From: Oleiphilus sp.
GTDB lineage: Bacteria > Pseudomonadota > Gammaproteobacteria > Pseudomonadales > Oleiphilaceae
Reading direction: 5' to 3'
Length of the DNA: 64,000 nt
Assembly: GCA_006212045.1 (NCBI GenBank)
Contig: PZPK01000005.1
Location: 62,001-126,000, forward strand
Under the pieces are notes generated by a model that had not been told where the DNA came from, searched no databases, and saw nothing but the letters and a program-made list of their open reading frames with translations. Of the stretch, positions 39,838-49,440 are shown piece by piece. Positions within the stretch are counted from its first letter, which is position 1, and each line of letters opens with the position of its first letter. The position numbers and the translations under genes are program-made.

Positions 39838-41457
39838 CTAAGACAAAGCCAGCACACTGGTGATACCGAAAATAAACGACAGAGCCCATCGAGCGAGCGA
39901 GCGATGCGAGGGTTTACCATCGAGCATCAGCTCCACAGCATAAAGAAAAATAATTGCCTGCGTTAACTGCGCACCAAACTGATCAAAATGTTCATTCACG
40001 CCCGATAAATAGAACAACAGGCCTGCCGACACCAAAACAATCACATCCAGAGGATTGATACGAAAATTATCGGCTGCTTCCAGCTGAAACGATAACAATA
40101 CGGCCGCTGCAATCAGGGCGATGTATAGCTTGATCCAAACTGTTTCGATCAAACCGGTTTGAGCACTGCAATAGACACCAAGACCACAGGCCGCATACCA
40201 GACAGAACGGCTTAGCCAGCCTGCCTGCTGAAGCGGTGACAGCACGAGAATCAGCGACAGCCCAAACATCGCAACGTACAGCAAACCGATACCATCAATA
40301 GCCTGTGCTTGCCACAGGCAGAGGAAAAGATACACCGGCAACGATAAAAACAGAAAGGGCCTGATCAATGACCGCGCCACCATTTTATAACGCACGACTG
40401 ACTGCGTTTTGAACAGGGGCTGCACCACAGTGCTCAACCAGGATCGCTGATAGCGCCAGCCGCCTGTTTCTGCCAGGTAAAACAAGCCATTGAACCCGAT
40501 GCAGAACGCGACAAACATGCACAACAGCACCCAATCCGCTTGATATTTGAAAACGAATGCCAACACGATTAGCGCGATCTGAACCAGATAGATCACGATA
40601 ACCGCTTCGTAGTGTTCAAGACCCAGCTTCATCAAGCGATGATGAAAGTGATTTTTATCCGCGGAAAAAGGCGAGCGCCCGCCCATCATGCGGCGCGTCA
40701 TCACGGTCAGCGTATCCAGTATTGGCAGCCCCATCAGTATCAAAGGCAATACCGGGCTCAACGCGGTATTCACCTGTTGCGTCAACAAGACGGCCGCCAC
40801 ACCTATACTGTAACCAAGAAACTGGCTACCGGTATCCCCCATAAATATCACAGCTGGGTGCGTGTTGTAGCGAAGAAAACCAAAGATACTGCCAGCTATC
40901 GCTAGCGCCAACATGACCAGCATGACACCGCCCGAAAGGTAAGCAAGCAAAGCAATTGCGCCAAGACTCAACAGACTGGTGCCACCTGCCAAACCGTCGA
41001 GACCATCCACCAGATTGACGGCATTGGTTATTCCCAGTAAGGCAATAAAGGTGAGCAGGATACTGAACCATAGAGGAATGGGACTCAGCCCCTGAAAGGG
41101 CAGCCATTGGATACTTACCCCGCCCACAATGATGAAGAGGCTTACAGCGATGATCTGGCCCAAGAACTTGATTTTATAATTGAGTTCCCGGCGATCATCC
41201 CAAATACCAAATATCAACAAACAGACAGCACCTAAAAAGTATGCTGTCAGCTCCCGGCTCGGCTCAGCCCATAAGACCAGCGGCACCAAAGCGCCCACCA
41301 CAATTGCGATCCCGCCAACGCGCGGAATATTCCGAGTATGCACTTTACGCGCATTCGGTTTATCTACCAACCCCCAGGGCACCGCCATACGAATTAGCGC
41401 AGGCATCATTAGCACTGCGATCAACATGGCAACCAGAAAACAGGCGATAAAAAGCAT
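39838..41457 (-). CDS. WecA/MraY-type sugar-phosphate transferase with C-terminal membrane extension
   Basis: A 539-residue polytopic membrane protein. The first 340 residues are a MraY/WecA-family enzyme that moves a sugar phosphate from a UDP-sugar onto undecaprenyl phosphate. Motifs are PRVGGIAIV, the DDRRELNYKIKFLGQ loop, NLVDGLDGLAGG and FMGDTGSQFLGY. The remaining 200 residues add about six hydrophobic helices of unknown role, so the protein is much longer than WecA (367 residues). No PssY/WbaP-type initiator is seen in the locus, so this enzyme probably starts the repeat unit. It lies 12 bases after the exosortase gene. Confidence 0.88.
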   Translation of the reverse strand: MLFIACFLVAMLIAVLMMPALIRMAVPWGLVDKPNARKVHTRNIPRVGGIAIVVGALVPLVLWAEPSRELTAYFLGAVCLLIFGIWDDRRELNYKIKFLGQIIAVSLFIIVGGVSIQWLPFQGLSPIPLWFSILLTFIALLGITNAVNLVDGLDGLAGGTSLLSLGAIALLAYLSGGVMLVMLALAIAGSIFGFLRYNTHPAVIFMGDTGSQFLGYSIGVAAVLLTQQVNTALSPVLPLILMGLPILDTLTVMTRRMMGGRSPFSADKNHFHHRLMKLGLEHYEAVIVIYLVQIALIVLAFVFKYQADWVLLCMFVAFCIGFNGLFYLAETGGWRYQRSWLSTVVQPLFKTQSVVRYKMVARSLIRPFLFLSLPVYLFLCLWQAQAIDGIGLLYVAMFGLSLILVLSPLQQAGWLSRSVWYAACGLGVYCSAQTGLIETVWIKLYIALIAAAVLLSFQLEAADNFRINPLDVIVLVSAGLLFYLSGVNEHFDQFGAQLTQAIIFLYAVELMLDGKPSHRSLARWALSFIFGITSVLALS

Positions 41458-41469
41458 CAGTAGGCTACG

Positions 41470-43047
41470 TTATTGAGGGATGAAGTCGTTTAGGCGATGC
41501 TGTATCTGTACCATAAAGTCTGCGGCAGCATGATCTGCCGCATCCAGGGGCTGATTGCGCTCAAGTGGAATAGTCAGGCGCACCAATGCTCCGTCACTGC
41601 GGTTCAACGTGAGTGCATCCCAGAACAGGTACCATTTCACCAGGTATTCGTTCGTGATGATGCGGCCGCGTTGTTGAAACCAGTAATATACGACCTGACG
41701 ATGTTCGCCCTTCTGAATCACCGCCCGATTTGCCATTAGTGGCTGGGAGTTGAGATATAGCCCCCCCAGATGCTGTGTTTCAAGCGAAGTGATTTGCCAC
41801 CCTCCACCCGGAATGCAGGAGCGCGGAGAATGCGCGGATTCACCTTTTTTCTGGCTTCCGTAGTAAGCAATATAAAAGTTCAGGTGATCCCTGCCTTTGC
41901 GGTAGTTTGCCATCAGGTAGTCATCAAACTTTAACTCTTCAATATACACACTCTCAAGCGCATCCGGCGTGCCGTACCAGTCTCCAACCAACAAAGGAAA
42001 ATGATTCAGGGAAAGACGTTCGGGGACGATTTCCTCGCCCTTCGAATTGGTAAGGCTAAATAACAGAACAGACACCACAGCTAGAAATCCAGCGAGAGGA
42101 AACAGCACCGGCAACCCTCTTTTCAGGTCTTCGTTGTCCCGGGTAGCCGTCTGACTCGCATCGATCACAAAAACATCTGTCAGATTGCGTCGGTCACCTG
42201 TCAAACGCAACAGTAAGACCAATTCAACGATCAGTACGGCCAGAGAGGCCATAAACATAAACCAGCCCTCAATATCATGGAGCAGGCCCTCTGCCATCTC
42301 CGGCCCCCAGTATTCCACCGACACCCCGATGGCACCGATACGAATACTATTCATGATGACCGTGATGGGGATGGTCGATACAAACAATACCACGCGCTTC
42401 CAGAGCGGGATTTCACACAGATAAGCCAAAATAAACCCGAGCGCCACCAGCGGATAGAGATAGCGCAAGCCGGAGCAGGCATCGACCACCTGCAGTTTAT
42501 AGATCCCCAGATCAATGACATTGCCTTCGAGATAAACGCTAATATCAAACAGGCGAATAAAGGCTACGCCCAACTGTGACGAAATAAGCTGTAGCTCCGC
42601 CGACAGATTGTTATTGATAAAGGCAGGTAACGGCACCATAAAAACCAGAATAAGCAATGGTGCCATTAGCTCACGGGTATTGCGCCAGCCCAAAGTCATC
42701 CAAACCAGGCCGTAAAAGCACATGAGAAAAGACAGCAATACGCCCACGTAAATAGTCGCCAAATCGGTGATCACGAACAAGCCCAGCGCCAACACCATCA
42801 AGCCCAACCCAATGCCATTCGCCGATTGTGTGTCGTGTACCAGTCGCGCTCTGCGCTGCCATGCGAGGTAGATAGCAACGGCCGGAATCATCACACCGTG
42901 ACTGTATTCCTCAGTGTTGAACCACTGGTCTGCCATCCATAAAAACGACTCATGAAACAAGACACCCAGCAGCGCAAGAGCGACTGCACACCACATGAGC
43001 AGTAGTGGAGAATCGAGTGAGAGTTTATATTTGAAAACAGATTGCAT
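41470..43047 (-). CDS. Exosortase fused to EpsI domain (XrtD-like)
   Basis: A 525-residue inner-membrane protein. The N-terminal part (about residues 1-310) is an exosortase with many membrane helices. Catalytic residues are Cys191 in VVDACSGLRYLYPL, Arg236 in NSIRIGAIG, and His257 in LLHDIEGW. The C-terminal part (about 330-525) is an EpsI/DUF3485 domain with HSPRSCIPGGGWQI. This fusion is typical of XrtD, which sorts VPLPA-type C-terminal signals. The frame is open upstream to 43152, but the ATG at 43047 gives the correct exosortase N-terminus. The likely substrate is encoded at 59803-60333. Confidence 0.87.
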   Translation of the reverse strand: MQSVFKYKLSLDSPLLLMWCAVALALLGVLFHESFLWMADQWFNTEEYSHGVMIPAVAIYLAWQRRARLVHDTQSANGIGLGLMVLALGLFVITDLATIYVGVLLSFLMCFYGLVWMTLGWRNTRELMAPLLILVFMVPLPAFINNNLSAELQLISSQLGVAFIRLFDISVYLEGNVIDLGIYKLQVVDACSGLRYLYPLVALGFILAYLCEIPLWKRVVLFVSTIPITVIMNSIRIGAIGVSVEYWGPEMAEGLLHDIEGWFMFMASLAVLIVELVLLLRLTGDRRNLTDVFVIDASQTATRDNEDLKRGLPVLFPLAGFLAVVSVLLFSLTNSKGEEIVPERLSLNHFPLLVGDWYGTPDALESVYIEELKFDDYLMANYRKGRDHLNFYIAYYGSQKKGESAHSPRSCIPGGGWQITSLETQHLGGLYLNSQPLMANRAVIQKGEHRQVVYYWFQQRGRIITNEYLVKWYLFWDALTLNRSDGALVRLTIPLERNQPLDAADHAAADFMVQIQHRLNDFIPQ

Positions 43048-43228
43048 GATGGTACCCGGCTTATGAATGCAGCCGCAGAGTCTATGACCGGGACATGTCA
43101 GATTTATGAAAACCGGTACGCCGGCCATAAATCTGACACATTTCCCCGCCACACTTTTCCCTCACACTTTGCCCTGTAGCGGTTGGCTCAGCGCTCGCCG
43201 GTTATTTTCCCATCTGGAGTACTTAATA

Positions 43229-44134
43229 GTGTTACAGAATAGGCCCTCCACCCCGATTAAACGCATATTCATATCCTGTGTGCTGGGCATGATTCTGGTC
43301 ATTTTGGCCAGCATGCTATTCGCTGTAGCGCACAACAATATTCTGGGTAGCGATGCGTATACCCATGATGAACTCAAGGCAGCCTATGCACGCAGTAAAG
43401 CGTGGATTCTGAACAATAAACAGGCGCTGTATCGCGAACATAATCCGGCTCTGTGGTGGTTGTTGAACAAAGCCAACCGCATGACCGGCGACGGCGAACT
43501 TGAACACCTCACCCAGCGGTATTTACAGACGGAGCGAGCACGCTATGTGCCTTCGCCCTGGTCAGCCCTGCTCTACGAGCAACCCACGCAGCTCGACGCG
43601 ACACACCGGGCATTCGCCTCTCTGCCCCCTTACAATATTCAGTTTGTGTTCGCCAGCCAGTGCAATGCGGCGCTGCGCAACACCAGGCCCGTTGAACAGC
43701 TGTATGATGCCCGGCAATGCGCTTATTCACTGGAGCCGGCCTGCCCGACCCACCAGATGATGGCCTACCTTATGCTGCAAGACGCGCAATGCAAGCTGAT
43801 TGAAAACCTGGACAGCAAAATCGAAACGCTGACCGGCATCATCGTAACGCACCAGAAGCTGGATTTTCGCGTGGTGGATGTGTACCTGCAGCGTGTCATG
43901 ACGCTCATCATGGCGGGAGCCACGGAGCAGCTGGATAAACGCTGGGTAAGGCGCGTGCTCGACCAGCAAAATGCCGATGGAGGCTGGTCGAATTTTCAGG
44001 CGCTGGTTCCGTGGACAGGGAACCACCACCTTGGTTTCTCCAACACTGTACTGTCTGTGCGCGACACAACATCAAACTTTCATGCCACTGTGCAGGGGCT
44101 GCTGATCAGTGCCGCGCTGCTGCATGCACAATAG
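43229..44134 (+). CDS. Uncharacterised membrane-anchored protein
   Basis: A 301-residue protein I do not recognise. After a short basic start it has one hydrophobic segment (about residues 14-35), leaving the rest in the periplasm. The C-terminal half contains LDQQNADGGWSNF, similar to the QxxDGGW repeat of terpene-cyclase-like alpha-toroid folds, and ends HATVQGLLISAALL. The GTG at 43229 is chosen because GGAG lies nine bases upstream; an ATG at 43106 would add 41 residues in front of the membrane segment. It is divergent from the exosortase gene, in the middle of the exopolysaccharide locus, so a surface role is plausible. Confidence 0.72.
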   Translation: MLQNRPSTPIKRIFISCVLGMILVILASMLFAVAHNNILGSDAYTHDELKAAYARSKAWILNNKQALYREHNPALWWLLNKANRMTGDGELEHLTQRYLQTERARYVPSPWSALLYEQPTQLDATHRAFASLPPYNIQFVFASQCNAALRNTRPVEQLYDARQCAYSLEPACPTHQMMAYLMLQDAQCKLIENLDSKIETLTGIIVTHQKLDFRVVDVYLQRVMTLIMAGATEQLDKRWVRRVLDQQNADGGWSNFQALVPWTGNHHLGFSNTVLSVRDTTSNFHATVQGLLISAALLHAQ

Positions 44135-44645
44135 CAACGCCCTGAGCCGGGCCGGACGTCTGACGTTAGGAGACGTAGGCTAAAAAAAGCGGCGTTATCC
44201 CGGAAGTGCGCAGCAATATCCGAAATCTTTTTGTCATGCCAAACGTTTTATCGGCTGTGGTAAGTAGCGGGCAAGCGCATATGCCTTGATTGTTGCCACG
44301 GGTAGCATCAAGCAAATCGGCCTATACCCAAACAATGGATTCCTGCCTGCGCAGGAACGACGGACTGGGGGGGAGCCATACAATGGTGGGACAACGGAGA
44401 ATTTTGCCAGGTCCGCTAATCTCACAAACCCTGTCTATCCAATATTGGCCTGATTTAACAACTTCTCCATCGCTTTCGAGAGTCTGCATTGCTGACTTTT
44501 GACCACTGCTTGGCGGTGTCTCGAGCTGCCACGAAAACGGCGAGATCGCGCCCGGTCCGATACGCTTAAACATTTCTGCAACACTTCTGCGTCACACTCC
44601 TCCGCTTACGCGCTCCATTCACCTTCTCACTCCGGATGAACGACT
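44135..44645. other. Spacer with a REP-like palindrome
   Basis: About 510 bases with no supported gene between two plus-strand genes. It contains the palindromic repeat described separately at 44340-44357 and an imperfect inverted repeat ACGTCT/AGACGT near 44155-44175. A promoter for the DUF3144 gene is expected but was not pinned down. Confidence 0.4.
44340..44357. repeat. REP-like palindrome
   Basis: TTCCTGC-CTGC-GCAGGAA, perfect 7-base arms with a 4-base loop, embedded in ATTCCTGCCTGCGCAGGAAC. The sequence resembles the short extragenic palindromes of the ATTCCyGC..GCrGGAAT type that are scattered in many proteobacterial genomes. Only this one copy was noticed in the window. Confidence 0.6.
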
Positions 44646-44936
44646 ATGACACAAGCGGTACCACAAGAACTGTTTTGGGAACTCGTTGGAGAGTTTGTTG
44701 ACCAAGCCAACGCCATGAGTAAAAGTCAGGCGGCTGAGCTGGTAGGTACAGCCATGATGTACGCAGCCGCTCGCTACCACACTCACATTGTGGCACGCGC
44801 CTCGAAAGACCTTGAAGACTTCAGCGCCGATCAAGACAACGCTCTTGCGTTTTTTCGTGAGCGCTATGAAGCCATGTTCAAGGAAAATTTCGCGGATCAT
44901 AAGAATAACTATAACGAGTATCTCAATCGCAAATAA
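44646..44936 (+). CDS. DUF3144 domain protein
   Basis: A 96-residue helical protein of the DUF3144 family, function unknown. Conserved segments are ELFWELVGEFVDQAN and MMYAAARYHTHIVA near the middle. No signal peptide. Its stop codon TAA shares one base with the ATG of the SGNH lipoprotein (TAATG), so the two are translationally coupled. Confidence 0.83.
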   Translation: MTQAVPQELFWELVGEFVDQANAMSKSQAAELVGTAMMYAAARYHTHIVARASKDLEDFSADQDNALAFFRERYEAMFKENFADHKNNYNEYLNRK

Positions 44937-46756
44937 TGGCCGCTCAGATACTGCCATGCAGGCCGCTTCTGTTGATTATACTGGCACTGTTTGGCCTCGC
45001 CTGCTCCGACCAGACGCGGCATGCCACCTCAGTACCCGATGAAATACCCCCTGAAATCAGTCTGCTCGGCGCTGCTGACATCCATCTCGCGCAGTTTGAT
45101 ACCTATATTGAACCGGGCGTCACTGCCTACGATAACCATGACGGACAAAGCCTGCCTCACATCGACATTACGGGGCAGGTAAATACCGCCAGACCCGGCA
45201 CTTATCTGCTTCACTATCGCGGATACGATAGCGCGGGCAATGCATCATCCACACTCGCACGACAAGTACACGTCACCCCCGCCTCACCCGCGCCTCCTTC
45301 GCATGTTCTTCCTGCCTATCTCACTGCGCATGATGTCTCTGTAGACCTGCAGCTGTGGCGAGGTCCCGACAGCCTCGCGCAGTCCGGTTTCAGGGTCGAT
45401 GGCGAGGATGGAATCTGGCAAGCCAACGGCTTTCACACGGGAGAGCACAGTGCTCTTATCCACAACAACGCCCCCTATGGCAACGCACTCACTCACACCG
45501 GGTTTGTCTGGCTGAAGGTAGAGCGGCGCGCCTTGACCGTTGCCGAGCATGCCAACTCGGCCATTTTCTATGGCTCTTCAGGTGCTCTGGATGCCGAAGA
45601 TGCGCACCTGAACAGCGCCCGGACACTGCTGTATGGCGATGCGGGTATGGGTCAAAATCGATCTGTATTGTTGTATAAAAGCCGACACCATCGGCTCAGC
45701 TATATCAGCAATGACTGGCAGCTCGTCAACGAGTATCTCGCCTATAACGACCATGTTGCCGCCTCGCAGGACAAAGACTTGGCAGAGGTATTGCTAACCT
45801 GGCAAGAGAGGCGCAGCCAGCTGTATGTTGATGGTCTGCTGATCGCCGAGAATGACGATGATGCTCACATCGCCCAAAGCTGGCAACGCGTATTGATTGG
45901 CCGGCGCCCTCATGGTGACGCCTTGCAGGGCGTCATTAACCGTGTGGTGATGGGCACGGATTTTATCAATCTGAGTGCCCGTTCCTCCGGAAAAAAAATT
46001 GCGGTGCTGGGCGATTCATTCGCTGTGGCCGGATCTTCCCGCAGCACCATTGCGGAAGAAGACAAAGCCAGCATCGAGGACATTAACGCGCTGCAAACCA
46101 GCCTGCACAGCACAGTCTATACGCGTGATGTCTTGCGTACTTCAGCGCGCGGTGCTACTGGCTGGATACACCAGATTCAGGCGACTCTCGCCCAAAGCAG
46201 GGGCACCTTCCAGCCAATCTATAATGCCGCCTGTTCCGGGCATGGCTGGGTCAACGCGCCTCACCGGGATGCGGCAGGCGAAATACCGCTCACCTATGTG
46301 AAGGCAGCCATTGCATACCAGCCTGAAGTGGTCATCGTGCTTGCCTCGGTGAACGACCTGTTACCCCATATCAAGGTTGAATACGCCGCGCAGTCACTGC
46401 GCCAAGACCTTGACCAGCTAATTGATCAACTCCCGCAGCTGGAAGCGGTGCTGCTGGTTAAGACCTTCGGCTGGTATCAGCCCGACCATCTTGCGCTGCA
46501 GGAAGATAATGACCAAGGCAAACAATGGCTGCAACGCTACCACCACTACAATGCGGCACTGGCTGAGCTCGACCAATATCGAGGGGTGGTGCACTGGGTC
46601 GCGCACGACTGGGGGGCACAACCACCACGGGAATATCTGATTGGCTCCGCGCCCTCCAACACCACGGCATCAAAGGCCATCGACTACCACCCTTCACCGG
46701 CCGGACACGTGTCGATGGCTGAAATCATCTACTCCGCACTAATCGACTGGCTTTAG
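44936..46756 (+). CDS. SGNH-hydrolase lipoprotein with Ig-like and lectin-like domains
   Basis: A 606-residue exported lipoprotein (lipobox FGLAC, Cys23). An Ig-like DUF5011 domain (about residues 38-115; DNHDG and PGTYLLHYRGYDSAGN) is followed by a concanavalin-like sheet region (about 130-345) and an SGNH hydrolase domain with GDSF (catalytic Ser361), ASVNDLLPH and DYHPSPAGH. Such enzymes remove or transfer acyl groups on polysaccharides. Its place inside the exopolysaccharide locus suggests it acts on this polymer; that is inference. It is on the strand opposite to most of the locus and coupled to DUF3144. Confidence 0.83.
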   Translation: MAAQILPCRPLLLIILALFGLACSDQTRHATSVPDEIPPEISLLGAADIHLAQFDTYIEPGVTAYDNHDGQSLPHIDITGQVNTARPGTYLLHYRGYDSAGNASSTLARQVHVTPASPAPPSHVLPAYLTAHDVSVDLQLWRGPDSLAQSGFRVDGEDGIWQANGFHTGEHSALIHNNAPYGNALTHTGFVWLKVERRALTVAEHANSAIFYGSSGALDAEDAHLNSARTLLYGDAGMGQNRSVLLYKSRHHRLSYISNDWQLVNEYLAYNDHVAASQDKDLAEVLLTWQERRSQLYVDGLLIAENDDDAHIAQSWQRVLIGRRPHGDALQGVINRVVMGTDFINLSARSSGKKIAVLGDSFAVAGSSRSTIAEEDKASIEDINALQTSLHSTVYTRDVLRTSARGATGWIHQIQATLAQSRGTFQPIYNAACSGHGWVNAPHRDAAGEIPLTYVKAAIAYQPEVVIVLASVNDLLPHIKVEYAAQSLRQDLDQLIDQLPQLEAVLLVKTFGWYQPDHLALQEDNDQGKQWLQRYHHYNAALAELDQYRGVVHWVAHDWGAQPPREYLIGSAPSNTTASKAIDYHPSPAGHVSMAEIIYSALIDWL

Positions 46757-46795
46757 CGAATCGCGACCCTGGCCTCTTGCCCGGGCTCTCTAGCG

Positions 46796-47716
46796 CTATA
46801 ACTTCAAACCGGTCTTGTCACTCAATGCTTTTCGTAACTGCTGTTTGTCATGCGATACCGGAGCAACCCAGGCGCGCGCTTCAAGCAGTTTCAGGTCTAC
46901 CAGACAGCGATACCAGCACCCCTGCATAAAATGAAACGCCACGCCTTTGCGGCCATCCAGAAATCCTAAGCGCAGGAAATACCGGTAAAGAAAATAGAGC
47001 AAAGGACGCAGGAATATGGGTAAGCGGTTGTAGCCATTCTTTTTCACCCAGCGCTTTATACGCGCCCCCTTTGATGAGGGCGCCTGCTCTGAGCGGCCAT
47101 CCAGAAAGCCATACTCCTGGTTCAGAGCTTCGAGCATTTCTTTGGTGGCATAGGCATTGTGCTTGTCTATCCACCACGCAACCGTATTGAGATTGTCATC
47201 AACAATGTCGATATTCAGAGGCCGTGAATTGCCGCGTTGCAAAACAATATGCTCATCCATCCAGCGGTTTTCCACGCGAGCATGCCCTGTTCTGAAGATG
47301 CGCAGCGTCTCAATGGGGTACATTCCGCCATGTCGCATCCACTGCCCAAGAAACAGATATTTGCGCCGTATGTTGATACCGCTGATCGACTCGGGCAGCC
47401 GCGACAAGCATGCAGGCAAGTCAATCTCACATTCCAGATATTCATCTGCATCAATGCGTATAACCCACTCATTCCGAATAACGGCGTGGTCAAGGGCCCA
47501 GTTAAACTGCACCGCATGATTGACCCAGGCATTCTGATACACCTCAGCGCCCAGGGCTTCGGCAATTTGCACCGTATCGTCATTCGAAAAACTGTCTACC
47601 ACAATCACCTGCGAGGCATGCCGTTGCGCTTCGATCACACAGCGTTCAATGTGCAGGGCCTCGTTATAGGTAAGGATAATCGCGGTAAGTCCCGCCTTAC
47701 TTGCATTCTCAGACAT
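46796..47716 (-). CDS. Glycosyltransferase family 2 (WaaE/KdtX-like)
   Basis: A 306-residue GT-A fold enzyme. LTAIILTYNEALHIERC is the nucleotide-binding start, and RIDADEYL contains the metal-binding acidic motif. It is close to lipopolysaccharide beta-glucosyltransferases of the WaaE type. A basic, aromatic C-terminal region suggests membrane association. It is the last gene of the leftward exopolysaccharide operon and overlaps the acetyltransferase gene by eight bases. The sugar is unknown. Confidence 0.92.
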   Translation of the reverse strand: MSENASKAGLTAIILTYNEALHIERCVIEAQRHASQVIVVDSFSNDDTVQIAEALGAEVYQNAWVNHAVQFNWALDHAVIRNEWVIRIDADEYLECEIDLPACLSRLPESISGINIRRKYLFLGQWMRHGGMYPIETLRIFRTGHARVENRWMDEHIVLQRGNSRPLNIDIVDDNLNTVAWWIDKHNAYATKEMLEALNQEYGFLDGRSEQAPSSKGARIKRWVKKNGYNRLPIFLRPLLYFLYRYFLRLGFLDGRKGVAFHFMQGCWYRCLVDLKLLEARAWVAPVSHDKQQLRKALSDKTGLKL

Positions 47717-48305
47717 GTTCGCGCAACACCCTTTTCTTTACGGTGCGAGCCGGATTGCCCGCCAATACAGTCCAGGCAGGTGCATCTTTCGTGACCACCG
47801 CACGGGCACCGGTTACACAGCCTTCTCCCAGCGCAACACCGGGACCAATAAACGCATCGGCGCACACCCAGGCCTGATTGCCCACCAGGATAGGCAACTT
47901 GAGCAGGGGCAGGCTGGCGCACTCATAGTCATGTGTACCCGCGCACAAATGTGCCCGATGCGATACCGTCGCCCTGTCGCCAATCTCTACCTTTCCCAGG
48001 TTGTAAATGAGTACGTCTTCGCCGATCGCAGATTCATTTCCCACCACCAGATTCCAAGGCATGTAGATATTGGCAGAGGGATAAATATGCACATCACGCC
48101 CGATTTTCGCGCCAAACCTTCGCAACCACCAGGCTCGAAATGCAAACGCAGGCCGGGGTGAGATCATAAACACCCATCGCCCCACAGACCACAGCACACG
48201 CAAGAGCATTTCGGTGCGGGAATATTTGCGCGCACCCCGATTTGCTGCGATATCGAGATGGCACGAATCAGTGTGTTCCGGAGCGTTCAGTTCACCGCGA
48301 CGCAT
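47709..48305 (-). CDS. Hexapeptide-repeat acetyltransferase (WcaF-like)
   Basis: A 198-residue left-handed beta-helix acyltransferase. The repeat region (about residues 75-190; for example IGEDVLIYN, VCADAFIGPGVALGEGCVTGARAVV) matches WcaF and other exopolysaccharide O-acetyltransferases that use acetyl-CoA. The catalytic His is likely in GTHDYECAS. It lies one base after the preceding glycosyltransferase gene. Confidence 0.9.
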   Translation of the reverse strand: MRRGELNAPEHTDSCHLDIAANRGARKYSRTEMLLRVLWSVGRWVFMISPRPAFAFRAWWLRRFGAKIGRDVHIYPSANIYMPWNLVVGNESAIGEDVLIYNLGKVEIGDRATVSHRAHLCAGTHDYECASLPLLKLPILVGNQAWVCADAFIGPGVALGEGCVTGARAVVTKDAPAWTVLAGNPARTVKKRVLREHV

Positions 48306-48306
48306 A

Positions 48307-49440
48307 CTAATCCACCCTCACGCAATCCGGCTGTGGCCCCACGCCCCTTAACCACTGGTAAGACGCACGCATCTGCTTTGAAATCGTCTGCCAGGCATAG
48401 TCCTTCAACATCCAGTTTCGGCCACGACGGCCAAACTCCCGGCGCACAGCACACGGTAACTGCATGGCATGGTCCAACGCGCTGACGTAGTCTTCGGCTC
48501 TGTTTGGCACCCACCATCCACATTCGCGCGACACAATTTCCTTCCAAGGAGCGCCCTGCGACGCCACAACTGGAATTTCGTGCGCCAAGGCTTCCGCCAC
48601 CGAAATACCGAAGTTCTCCGTTTCGCTGGGCAGAATAAACAGGTCAGCCGTGTTCAGAAAACCTGTTTTCTCTGCACCGTACAACGCCGGTTGCAGGCTG
48701 ATACGCGGCCCCGCGGCCTCTACTTTGCTCTGCACGATTTTCAGGTAGCTCGCATCACCAGGTCCACACAATACACACTCCCAGTCTTCGTGGCGACGCG
48801 CCAGTTCCGGCCAGATGGCAAGGAGTTTTTCAATCCCTTTCTGTGCATGGATGCGCCCCAAGTAAACGAGTCGGTATCGACTTCTTGCGCTTGACTTTGG
48901 TTTCTCTTCCGGCACATCAATACCGTTTGGCAGTAGAATCACCGGTTGTTTGAGGCCAAAACGACGAATGTCCTCGTATTCGCTGTGCGCGGTGGCGTGA
49001 AAGCCATCCGCTACCTGCAGTGCACGTTTTTGCCCCCATACCAGCATGGCCCGTTTTTTCCAGGCACTTTGTTGTAGCGACCACGGCGCCAGGGTCCCCC
49101 TGGGAGAAATAACCAAACTCGAGGTACCGCGCGCAGCAGCGCGCGAGGCGTATAGATTGGGCATCATCCACAGCCCGTGATTGTGGATCAGATCGACCTC
49201 AGAAGACGCGCGATGCAGATGCCGGTTTAATGCCGGCGACAACCCCAGCTTGCGACTCATTCGTACCGGATAAAACTGCACCGGAGCGGCCGTCTCTACA
49301 GTCTCCTCGTGCGTTTGCAAGGTGCATATCAGCGACTGGGTATCCGCCTCCGCAGACAAAGCCTCACTCAGGCGGGTAACCGAATTGGACGGGCCACCGG
49401 CACGCTTATCGATACTGGCGATACTATGCAGAATACGCAT
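48307..49440 (-). CDS. Glycosyltransferase family 4
   Basis: A 377-residue GT-B retaining glycosyltransferase. The C-terminal donor site has LYAGR-type equivalent VYLGRIHAQKG and LILPSETENFGISVAEALAHEIPVVAS, containing the E-x7-E motif. The ATG at 49440 has AGAGG eight bases upstream and overlaps the polymerase gene by 17 bases. A longer frame to 49482 exists but lacks a ribosome-binding site. Confidence 0.92.
   Translation of the reverse strand: MRILHSIASIDKRAGGPSNSVTRLSEALSAEADTQSLICTLQTHEETVETAAPVQFYPVRMSRKLGLSPALNRHLHRASSEVDLIHNHGLWMMPNLYASRAAARGTSSLVISPRGTLAPWSLQQSAWKKRAMLVWGQKRALQVADGFHATAHSEYEDIRRFGLKQPVILLPNGIDVPEEKPKSSARSRYRLVYLGRIHAQKGIEKLLAIWPELARRHEDWECVLCGPGDASYLKIVQSKVEAAGPRISLQPALYGAEKTGFLNTADLFILPSETENFGISVAEALAHEIPVVASQGAPWKEIVSRECGWWVPNRAEDYVSALDHAMQLPCAVRREFGRRGRNWMLKDYAWQTISKQMRASYQWLRGVGPQPDCVRVD

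Noticed and set aside
43106-43228. N-terminal extension of the 43229-44134 protein
   Set aside because: A GTG with a good GGAG site directly precedes the membrane segment; the extension overlaps the likely exosortase promoter region.
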